Shown here: positions 1-5,357 of the stretch, piece after piece
Numbering within the stretch: position 1 is the first letter of the stretch
Layout: each line of letters begins with the position of its first letter
Assembly (NCBI GenBank): GCA_046153355.1
Contig: JBJXEY010000380.1
Location: 1 to 6,522, forward strand
Length of the DNA stretch: 6,522 nt
DNA from: 2-02-FULL-62-17 sp046153355
GTDB taxonomy: Bacteria; Pseudomonadota; Gammaproteobacteria; Burkholderiales; SG8-39
Direction of reading: 5' to 3'
The notes under the pieces: generated by a model
Seen by the model: only the letters and a program-made list of their open reading frames with translations
Told to the model about the DNA's origin: nothing
Database searches by the model: none
Position numbers and translations under genes: made by a program

Positions 1-716
1 CCATGGATCTGATTACTACCGCGCCCACCGTGGTGTATGAGGTGTTACAGCGCGATGGTTCGACCGCTATGGTGGAGAACCCGGCCAAAATGCCCGATCC
101 GTCGAAGATCGAAGAAATCCGCGAACCCATCATTACCGCCACCATTTTTCTGCCGCACGAGTATCTGGGCGCTATCATTACGCTCTGCACGCAAAAACGC
201 GGCGTGCAGAAGAACCTGCAGTACGTCGGTCGCCAAGTCATGCTCACCTATGAGATGCCGCTATCCGAGGTGGTGATGGATTTTTTCGATAAGCTCAAAT
301 CCGCGAGCCGTGGTTATGCGTCGCTGGATTACGAATTCAAGGAATATCGCGCTGCCGACGTCGTCAAACTCGACGTACTGATTAACGGTGATCGCGTTGA
401 CGCGCTCTCCTTGATGGTGCATCGCGAAAACGCCAATTATCGCGGACGTGAGTTGGTGGCGAAAATGCGCGAATTGATTCCACGTCAAATGTACGATGTT
501 GCGGTGCAGGCGGCCATTGGCGCCCACATACTGTCTCGCGAGACCGTCAAGGCCTTGCGCAAAAACGTGTTGGCCAAGTGTTATGGCGGCGATATCAGCC
601 GCAAGCGAAAGCTCCTGGAAAAACAAAAGGCCGGCAAAAAGCGCATGAAACAAGTTGGCTCGGTGGAGATACCCCAGGAAGCATTTCTCGCCATTCTTCA
701 GGTAGGCGGCAAATGA
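1..716 (+). CDS. lepA: Elongation factor 4 (LepA), C-terminal part
   Basis: This is the 3' part of lepA, cut by the window start. About 237 of an expected ~600 residues remain, so the GTPase domain lies outside. EF4 is a cytoplasmic translational GTPase that acts on the ribosome, with proposed roles in back-translocation and in initiation or assembly of the 30S subunit. The visible part starts in the segment LITTAPTVVYEV. It continues through the EF-G domain V-like fold (LPHEYLGAIITLCTQKRGVQ, near residues 50-69, and SRGYASLDYEF). It ends with the EF4-specific basic C-terminal domain, including LRKNVLAKCYGGDISRKRK, GKKRMKQVG and the terminal PQEAFLAILQVG. The wording matches E. coli LepA nearly throughout. 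The ATG at position 3 is an internal Met, not the start. lepB follows after 63 bases, the classic lepA-lepB pairing. Confidence 0.97.
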   Translation, partial: MDLITTAPTVVYEVLQRDGSTAMVENPAKMPDPSKIEEIREPIITATIFLPHEYLGAIITLCTQKRGVQKNLQYVGRQVMLTYEMPLSEVVMDFFDKLKSASRGYASLDYEFKEYRAADVVKLDVLINGDRVDALSLMVHRENANYRGRELVAKMRELIPRQMYDVAVQAAIGAHILSRETVKALRKNVLAKCYGGDISRKRKLLEKQKAGKKRMKQVGSVEIPQEAFLAILQVGGK

Positions 717-779
717 AGGCAAGGCTCGGTTCGCGAGAAGGCTGCCTCGGCGCGCGACAACGCGAAGATTGGCGCTGAC
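717..779 (+). other. lepA-lepB spacer with alternative small hairpins
   Basis: This is the longest untranslated gap in the window. Right after the lepA stop, AGGCA (717-721) can pair with TGCCT (743-747), enclosing an inner stem CTCG (725-728)/CGAG (734-737). A competing pairing joins TTCGCG (730-735) to CGCGAA (761-766), close to the lepB GTG at 780. No U-tract follows either structure, so neither looks like an intrinsic terminator. I see no convincing -35/-10 promoter. The pairings are read directly from the sequence; any role in mRNA processing or lepB translation is inference. Confidence 0.35.
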
Positions 780-1568
780 GTGAACTTTGCCCTGATCCTT
801 TTTTCACTGACCGTTTTTACTGGCCTGGTGGCGTTGGCCGATTGGCTTTGGTTTCGCAAATGGCGCGCGGCCGATGCGCCGGAACCCTGGTGGGTCGAAT
901 ATCCGAAAAGTTTTTTTCCGGTAATCCTGATTGTGTTTTTACTGCGTTCCTTTCTCGTGGAGCCCTTCAAGATTCCCTCGGGTTCGATGATTCCCACCCT
1001 GGCAATAGGCGACTTTATTTTGGTGAATAAATTCGAATACGGTATTCGCCTGCCGGTGATTAATAAAAAAATCGTGGAACTGGGCGAACCCAAGCGCGGT
1101 GACGTGATGGTGTTTCGTTACCCTGACGACCATTCATTGGACTACATCAAACGCGTGGTCGGTCTGCCGGGGGATCAAATTAGCTACCAGAACAAGCGCC
1201 TGTCCATCAATGGCGTGGAGGTGGTCGCGGAAACATTGCCCGATTTTCTGCACCGCGAGCGCATTCACTATTCCCGTCATTTCAAGGAAAAATTAGGCTC
1301 GGTGGATCATTCGATCCTGGTTGATGACGATGCGCCCGCGTCGATTCCGCCGATGACTCAATTCCCATTTCGTGATAATTGTCTCTACAATAGTCAAGGC
1401 GTGATCTGTACCGTGCCTGCCGCGCATTATTTCATGATGGGTGATAACCGCGACAGCTCGGCGGATAGCCGGGTTTGGGGTTTTGTGCCCGAGACCAACA
1501 TCGTCGGCAGGGCGTTTTTTATCTGGTTTAATTTTAGCGATCTGGGCCGTATTGGCGGATTTAAATGA
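780..1568 (+). CDS. lepB: Signal peptidase I (leader peptidase)
   Basis: LepB is a membrane-bound serine/lysine protease that removes signal peptides from exported proteins on the periplasmic face of the inner membrane. The 262-residue product has two N-terminal hydrophobic helices, near residues 3-21 and 45-60. The nucleophile motif is IPSGSMIPTL, with catalytic Ser69. The general-base motif is DYIKRVVGLPGD, with Lys124. The C-terminal box is MGDNRDSSADSRVWGF, with GDN at 221-223. Cys201 and Cys210 could form a periplasmic disulfide. The length is shorter than E. coli LepB (~324) but usual for betaproteobacterial forms. The start is GTG at 780: the frame is open back to the lepA stop, but no ATG, GTG or TTG precedes it, and the next Met would remove both helices. 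The ribosome site is weak, so coupling to lepA translation is possible. The next gene begins 10 bases after the stop. Confidence 0.97.
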   Translation: MNFALILFSLTVFTGLVALADWLWFRKWRAADAPEPWWVEYPKSFFPVILIVFLLRSFLVEPFKIPSGSMIPTLAIGDFILVNKFEYGIRLPVINKKIVELGEPKRGDVMVFRYPDDHSLDYIKRVVGLPGDQISYQNKRLSINGVEVVAETLPDFLHRERIHYSRHFKEKLGSVDHSILVDDDAPASIPPMTQFPFRDNCLYNSQGVICTVPAAHYFMMGDNRDSSADSRVWGFVPETNIVGRAFFIWFNFSDLGRIGGFK

Positions 1569-1573
1569 GGGGG
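1567..1573 (+). promoter_or_regulatory. Strong ribosome binding site for the DUF4845 gene
   Basis: The run GAGGGGG overlaps the lepB stop codon and lies 5 bases upstream of the ATG at 1579. It is one of the two clearest Shine-Dalgarno sequences in the window. It favours 1579 over the ATG at 1574, which is in another frame, and over upstream in-frame ATGs that lie inside lepB. Confidence 0.7.
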
Positions 1574-1578
1574 ATGCC

Positions 1579-1938
1579 ATGAAATATCAAAAAGGCTTGT
1601 CGATGATGGTTTTGATCATCATTATGAGCGTGCTGGTTCTGTGCGCCGGATTCGGCATGAAGGTGGGGCCCGCGTATCTCGAATATATGCAAATTAAAAA
1701 GGCTATCGCCGGGGTAGTCGAAAGCGGCGAAGTGCGCGCCGGATCGGTGGCCGATGTGCGCAAGGCGTTTGACCGGCGCGCGCAAGTAGATGCCATTAGC
1801 GTCATATCCAGCCAGGATCTTGACATCAGCAAGGACGGCGGCAATCTGGTCATTTCTTTCTCCTATCCGCAGAAAGTACCTCTGGTGGGCAATGTGAGCT
1901 TGCTGTTTGATTTCGCTGGGAGCACGGCGAAAAGGTAG
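1579..1938 (+). CDS. DUF4845 family single-pass membrane protein, function unknown
   Basis: This is a small protein of 119 residues with no assigned function. It starts with a short basic stretch (MKYQKG). One strongly hydrophobic helix follows (about residues 9-26, rich in Ile, Val, Leu and Met), then the signature-like GPAYLEYMQIKKAI, and a soluble domain of about 75 residues ending in a possible beta-rich segment (NLVISFSYPQKVPLVGNVSLLFDF). The likely topology is N-in with the soluble part in the periplasm. Position between lepB and rnc, size and N-terminal pattern agree with the DUF4845 family of beta- and gammaproteobacteria. This assignment is from memory of the family, not a search. 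The start at 1579 has a strong ribosome site; the same frame is open upstream inside lepB, but that is overlap. The leader resembles a prepilin signal (Gly6 then a hydrophobic stretch) but has Val where pilins carry Glu5. Confidence 0.85.
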   Translation: MKYQKGLSMMVLIIIMSVLVLCAGFGMKVGPAYLEYMQIKKAIAGVVESGEVRAGSVADVRKAFDRRAQVDAISVISSQDLDISKDGGNLVISFSYPQKVPLVGNVSLLFDFAGSTAKR

Positions 1939-1952
1939 TGGTCGGTTTCGCG

Positions 1953-2627
1953 ATGGATCTTGACCGATTGCAATCGTCAATCGACTATCGGTTTGAAAAC
2001 ATCGAATTACTGAACGAGGCGTTGAGGCATCGCAGTTTCGGTCAACCGAATAATGAGCGTTTGGAATTTCTTGGCGATAGCATCCTCAACTGTCTGGTGT
2101 CGGGAGAATTATTTTCCCGTTACCCAGATCTGCGCGAAGGCGAGCTCTCCCGCTTACGCGCGAACCATGTCCGCCAGGAGTCTTTACACCACATCGCGCG
2201 CGAATTGAATCTGGGATCTTTCTTGCAACTGGGCGAGGGTGAACTCAAAAGCGGGGGAGGGTCGCGCCCCTCGATTCTAGCCGATGCCTTCGAGGCTCTT
2301 GTAGGGGCCGTATATCTGGATGGCGGTTTCGCGGCAGCGCAAAAAGTTGTTCAACTATTGCTTGGCGAGGCCCTTGGCCAAGGTAACGCCGAGTCGTTTG
2401 AAAAAGATCCCAAGACGCAGTTGCAAGAGATTCTCCAAGCGCGCCGCTTGAAATTGCCAAAATATTCGGTGGTTGCCACCTTGGGCGCCGCGCATGCGCA
2501 ACAATTCGCGGTGGAATGCGTCATCGACGCCTTGTCGATTCGAACCAAGGGCTTGGGTGCCAACCGCCGCGCGGCCGAGCAGCAAGCGGCACAACTCGCC
2601 TTCAAGAAAATTTCCGATGGCCGATGA
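1953..2627 (+). CDS. rnc: Ribonuclease III
   Basis: RNase III is a cytoplasmic, Mg2+-dependent, dimeric endonuclease for double-stranded RNA. It processes the rRNA precursor and some mRNAs. With the ATG at 1953 the product has 224 residues, against 226 in E. coli. The catalytic domain carries the signature NERLEFLGDS (34-43), with Glu35, Glu38 and Asp42. It also has Glu62 in REGELSRLRA, and Asp111 and Glu114 in ILADAFEALVG. Asp42, Asp111 and Glu114 correspond to E. coli Asp45, Asp114 and Glu117. The double-stranded RNA binding domain runs from about 151 (KDPKTQLQE) to the end, with NRRAAEQQAA. An alternative GTG start at 1938 adds five residues and overlaps the preceding TAG, but AAGG is only 2 bases from it, and MDLDRLQ fits homologues better. 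There is no room for a dedicated leader upstream. The end overlaps era by 11 bases, suggesting coupled translation. Confidence 0.97.
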   Translation: MDLDRLQSSIDYRFENIELLNEALRHRSFGQPNNERLEFLGDSILNCLVSGELFSRYPDLREGELSRLRANHVRQESLHHIARELNLGSFLQLGEGELKSGGGSRPSILADAFEALVGAVYLDGGFAAAQKVVQLLLGEALGQGNAESFEKDPKTQLQEILQARRLKLPKYSVVATLGAAHAQQFAVECVIDALSIRTKGLGANRRAAEQQAAQLAFKKISDGR

Positions 2628-3504
2628 AGCGCATCGCTGCGGGATGATTGCCGTGGTCGGCCGGCCCAATGTCGGCAAGTCAAGCCTTACCAACGCGCTC
2701 ATCGGCGATCATTTGTCGATTACCTCCAGTAAGCCGCAAACCACGCGCCATCAGATCAAGGGGATTTTGAGTTTGCCCGCAGCGCAATACATCTTCGTCG
2801 ATACCCCGGGATTCCAGACCCAGCATCGCGATGCATTGAATCAACTGATGAATCGCAGCGTCAAGCGCAGCTTGCGCGATGTGGATGTGGTGCTGATGGT
2901 GATCGAAGCAGGGCGCTTCGAGGCTGACGATCGGAAAATCCTGGCACAAGTCCCCGAGGGCATGCCGTTGGTGCTGGCTATCAATAAGATCGATACCCTC
3001 AACAATGAAAAATTGCTGCCCTTCCTGCAAACCTTTAACGATATGACGAACCTCTCCCATTTGGTGCCGGTAAGCGCGGAAAAACGCCGCAATACCGATA
3101 CGCTGCTCGAAGTCTTGCTGCCGATGCTGCCGATACGGGAATCCCTGTTTGACGAGGATAGCCTGACTGATCGCAGCGAACGCTTTCTTGCCGCGGAGCG
3201 GATCAGGGAGAAATTGTTTCGCCAATTGGGCGATGAGATTCCTTACGGCGCCACCGTGGTGATCGAGAAATTCGAGGAAGTGGCTGGCGTGCGGCGCATT
3301 TTTGCCGCGGTGGTAGTTGAAAAGGAAAGCCACAAACCCATCCTGATTGGCGCGGGCGGAAAAAAAATGAAAGCCGTTGCGAGTGCCGCTCGCACCGACC
3401 TGGAAAAACTTTTTGCCGGAAAGGTCTACCTGGAAGTTTGGGTCAAGGTGAGGGCAGGTTGGACGGATAACTCGGCCATGCTCGCCGGATTGGGGTATGA
3501 CTGA
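2617..3504 (+). CDS. era: GTPase Era
   Basis: Era is an essential Ras-like GTPase that binds the 3' end of 16S rRNA and helps mature the 30S subunit. It acts in the cytoplasm and at the inner membrane. The 295-residue product has all G motifs: G1 GRPNVGKS (15-22), G2 in KPQTTRHQIKG (39-49), G3 DTPG (62-65), G4 NKID (123-126) and G5 SAEK (153-156). The C-terminal KH domain has the RNA-binding loop IGAGGKKMK (244-252). Length is close to the usual 300. The frame is open further upstream inside rnc, but the ATG at 2617 puts the P-loop where homologues have it and gives an 11-base overlap with rnc. The rnc-era pairing is conserved widely and fits rRNA processing (RNase III) followed by 30S assembly (Era). 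The last 8 bases overlap recO. Confidence 0.97.
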   Translation: MADEAHRCGMIAVVGRPNVGKSSLTNALIGDHLSITSSKPQTTRHQIKGILSLPAAQYIFVDTPGFQTQHRDALNQLMNRSVKRSLRDVDVVLMVIEAGRFEADDRKILAQVPEGMPLVLAINKIDTLNNEKLLPFLQTFNDMTNLSHLVPVSAEKRRNTDTLLEVLLPMLPIRESLFDEDSLTDRSERFLAAERIREKLFRQLGDEIPYGATVVIEKFEEVAGVRRIFAAVVVEKESHKPILIGAGGKKMKAVASAARTDLEKLFAGKVYLEVWVKVRAGWTDNSAMLAGLGYD

Positions 3505-4234
3505 AACGCATCGTGGAGAAACAGCGGATGCCGCTCGCCTCTCGGGTGAGGGCTATGTGCTCCACAGCTACCCCTACAAGGAAACCAGTCTCCTCGTGGA
3601 GGTGTTCACGCGCTCGCATGGGCGCGTGATGCTGATCGCCAAAAGCGCACGCCGGCCACGTTCGGCGATGCGCGGTACGCTGATGGCGTTTCAGCCGCTT
3701 TCTATCGGCTGGATGGGCAAGAGCGAAGTCAAAACCCTGACCCGCGCGGAGTGGCAGGGCGGCCTCGCCCTGCTGCGCGGCGAAGCCTTGCTGTGCGGTT
3801 TTTATTTAAACGAGCTTTTAATGCGGCTCCTGGCTCGCGAGGATGCGCATGAACCCTTATACCGTTGCTACGCCGAGGTGCTGCGTGAACTGTCCGCTGG
3901 TGAGCCACCTGCGCCCGCCTTGCGACGCTTCGAGAAAGCGTTGTTGCGCGAGTTGGGCTATGCCCTAATGTTGGATCGCGATGCCACGAGCGGTGCGCGT
4001 ATCGATGCTGCGAGGCACTACACTTATGACCCCGAACGCGGGCCGCTGCTGGCGCCTGATGACCAAGCTGGCGCCATCTCGGGGAAGACACTAATGTGCC
4101 TATCGCGCGACGAGTTGCAGGATGCGCGCGTGCTGCACGAAGCGCGTGGCCTGATGCGCGCGCTCATCGATCATCGGCTTGAACCGCGACAATTAAACAG
4201 CCGGCGGGTATTTCGGGAGTTGCTGGAACTATGA
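3497..4234 (+). CDS. recO: DNA repair protein RecO
   Basis: RecO is a cytoplasmic recombination mediator. With RecR it displaces SSB and loads RecA on gapped single-stranded DNA (RecF pathway), and it can anneal complementary strands. The product has 245 residues, near the E. coli length of 242. Residues ~17-95 form the N-terminal OB fold (GYVLHSYPYKETSLLVEVFTRSHGRV, then KSARRPRSAMRG, shown here in parts). A helical C-terminal part begins around CGFYLNELLMRLL. No zinc-binding cysteine cluster is present, as is usual in proteobacterial RecO. Sequence conservation in this family is low, so length, motif order and position after era carry much of the call. The start ATG at 3497 overlaps the end of era by 8 bases, and the end shares ATGA with pdxJ. 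Two GC-rich inverted repeats lie inside the gene. Confidence 0.94.
   Translation: MTETHRGETADAARLSGEGYVLHSYPYKETSLLVEVFTRSHGRVMLIAKSARRPRSAMRGTLMAFQPLSIGWMGKSEVKTLTRAEWQGGLALLRGEALLCGFYLNELLMRLLAREDAHEPLYRCYAEVLRELSAGEPPAPALRRFEKALLRELGYALMLDRDATSGARIDAARHYTYDPERGPLLAPDDQAGAISGKTLMCLSRDELQDARVLHEARGLMRALIDHRLEPRQLNSRRVFRELLEL
3751..3776 (+). repeat. GC-rich inverted repeat inside recO
   Basis: CAGGGCG (3755-3761) and CGCCCTG (3766-3772) are perfect reverse complements around a GCCT loop. The stem extends outward by G3754-C3773, two G-U wobbles and G3751-C3776, giving about 11 pairs in RNA. No U-tract follows, so it is not an intrinsic terminator. It falls within the codons for residues 86-94 of RecO, and chance in GC-rich coding sequence is a real possibility. 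Confidence 0.5.
4048..4076 (+). repeat. 9-bp direct repeat in recO, also able to fold
   Basis: GCTGGCGCC occurs at 4048-4056 and 4067-4075. Its GGCGCC core is self-complementary, so TGGCGCC (4050-4056) can also pair with GGCGCCA (4070-4076) around a 13-base loop. The copies are read in different frames, so this is not a protein repeat. It may be coincidence. Confidence 0.4.
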
Positions 4235-4980
4235 TTGGACTGGGTGTCAATGTGGATCACGTCGCCACGCTACGGCAGGCGCGGCGCACCTACGAACCGG
4301 ACCCGCTGATCGCCGCGCGCGAAGCGTTGCGCGGTGGCGCGGATGGCATCACCGTGCATTTACGCGAGGACCGGCGTCATATTCAGGATGAGGATGTGCG
4401 GCGCATTCGCGCCGAGGTTGGAGTGAAGCTTAATTTCGAGATGGCGGCCACTGACGAGATGGTCGGTATTGCGCGCCAAATCAAACCTGAAATGGCGATG
4501 TTGGTGCCAGAAGGCCGGCATGAAGTCACCACTGAAGGCGGATTGAATATTCTCGCCGCCGAGGTAAATCTTTCAGTTGCGGTGGCGCGTCTTCGCGACG
4601 CGGGGATCATGGTGAGCGCTTTTGTCGATGCCGAAGTTGAACAGATCGAGGCCGCCAAACGCATCGGGATCGAGGTTTGCGAAGTGCATACGGGCCCCTA
4701 TGCGCATGTTTTCCACGCGGCGGAGGGCGATCTACGTGACCCACAAATTCAATGCGAATTGAACAAGGTGCGCGAGGCCGGACGATTGATTTGCGAGTTG
4801 GGCATGCGCTTCAACGCCGGCCACGCCTTGAATTACGCCAATGTGGGCGCCATCGCCTCATTGCCGGATTTGTGGGAGTTGCACATCGGTCACGCCATTG
4901 TCAGCCGCGCGGTGTTTTGTGGCATCGCCGAGGCGGTGCGTGAAATGAAACGTTTGATTGACGTCGCGAGCAGGCCATGA
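4231..4980 (+). CDS. pdxJ: Pyridoxine 5'-phosphate synthase
   Basis: PdxJ carries out the ring-closing step of DXP-dependent vitamin B6 synthesis. It condenses 1-deoxy-D-xylulose 5-phosphate with 3-amino-2-oxopropyl phosphate to give pyridoxine 5'-phosphate. It is a cytoplasmic TIM barrel that assembles as an octamer. The 249-residue product begins GLGVNVDHVATLRQAR. It has the conserved ADGITVHLREDRRHI with catalytic His43, LNFEMA with Glu70, VPEGRHEVTTEGGL (92-105), EVHTGPYA (151-158), FNAGHALNY with His198, and ELHIGHAIVSRAV near the C-terminus. These correspond to E. coli His45, Glu72 and His193. The gene starts on the ATGA shared with recO and ends on the ATGA shared with acpS. The pdxJ-acpS pair is widespread in proteobacteria. 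No key residue is missing. Confidence 0.98.
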   Translation: MIGLGVNVDHVATLRQARRTYEPDPLIAAREALRGGADGITVHLREDRRHIQDEDVRRIRAEVGVKLNFEMAATDEMVGIARQIKPEMAMLVPEGRHEVTTEGGLNILAAEVNLSVAVARLRDAGIMVSAFVDAEVEQIEAAKRIGIEVCEVHTGPYAHVFHAAEGDLRDPQIQCELNKVREAGRLICELGMRFNAGHALNYANVGAIASLPDLWELHIGHAIVSRAVFCGIAEAVREMKRLIDVASRP

Positions 4981-5357
4981 TCTATGGCATTGGCACCGAT
5001 CTGTGCCGCATTTCTCGCATCGAGAAGTCACTAGGCCGCTTCGGTGAACGATTCGCCGCAAAAATACTTTGCGATGACGAACTGGCGAAATTCCGCGCGC
5101 ATCGTGCCCCTGCGGCTTATCTGGCGAAGCGCTTCGCCGCCAAGGAAGCCTTTTCCAAGGCCATTGGCACTGGCATGCGATATCCGGTGCATTGGCGCAA
5201 TATCGGCGTGGCCAACGAAAAATCCGGCAAACCCATAATTCGTTGCCTGGGCCCTTTGACGGCGGTGGCTGAGGCGCGTGGCATTGCCGCCATCCATTTA
5301 AGTCTCACCGATGAACCGGATTTTGCCCTGGCCTTTGTCATATTGGAGAAGCAATGA
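4977..5357 (+). CDS. acpS: Holo-[acyl-carrier-protein] synthase
   Basis: AcpS transfers the 4'-phosphopantetheine arm of coenzyme A to a serine of apo-ACP, activating the carrier for fatty acid synthesis. It is a small Mg2+-dependent trimeric cytoplasmic enzyme. The 126-residue product matches the usual length. It has the N-terminal GIGTDLCRISRIE with metal ligand Asp8. The second signature, LAKRFAAKEAFSKAIGTG, carries Glu57. The C-terminal HLSLTDEPDFALAFVILE resembles the usual closing segment of the family. The start ATG at 4977 sits on the ATGA shared with pdxJ. Its ribosome site is weak, so translation is probably coupled to pdxJ. The end shares ATGA with nagZ. Confidence 0.97.
   Translation: MIYGIGTDLCRISRIEKSLGRFGERFAAKILCDDELAKFRAHRAPAAYLAKRFAAKEAFSKAIGTGMRYPVHWRNIGVANEKSGKPIIRCLGPLTAVAEARGIAAIHLSLTDEPDFALAFVILEKQ
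5345..5348 (+). promoter_or_regulatory. Ribosome binding site for nagZ
   Basis: GGAG lies inside the end of acpS, 5 bases before the ATG at 5354. It supports this start over the ATG at 5384, which falls inside the conserved GPVMLDV segment. Confidence 0.65.

Noticed and set aside
1..6. ATG at 3 as the start of a complete 237-residue gene
   Set aside because: The protein matches LepA from about residue 360 onward with no start context; the Met replaces an ordinary residue in an internal conserved segment.
261..722. 153-codon open frame on the - strand
   Set aside because: It is opposite the highly conserved LepA C-terminus; no recognisable motif or ribosome site.
1441..1578. Upstream extension of the DUF4845 frame into lepB
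   Set aside because: The extra 46 codons overlap the catalytic GDN box of lepB in another frame, and a strong ribosome site marks the ATG at 1579.
1561..1980. 139-codon open frame on the - strand
   Set aside because: It is opposite the DUF4845 gene, which has a strong ribosome site and operon context; the antisense product has no recognisable features.
2257..2272. Short hairpin GAGGG/CCCTC in rnc
   Set aside because: Only five pairs in a conserved glycine-rich coding segment; easily explained by codon content.
2473..2616. Upstream extension of era into rnc
   Set aside because: It would add 48 Arg/Pro/Ser-rich residues unlike Era and overlap the RNase III RNA-binding domain; the ATG at 2617 fits the family.
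2680..3333. 217-codon open frame on the - strand
   Set aside because: It lies entirely opposite era, has a His/Gln-rich unrecognisable product, and the + strand protein there is fully conserved.
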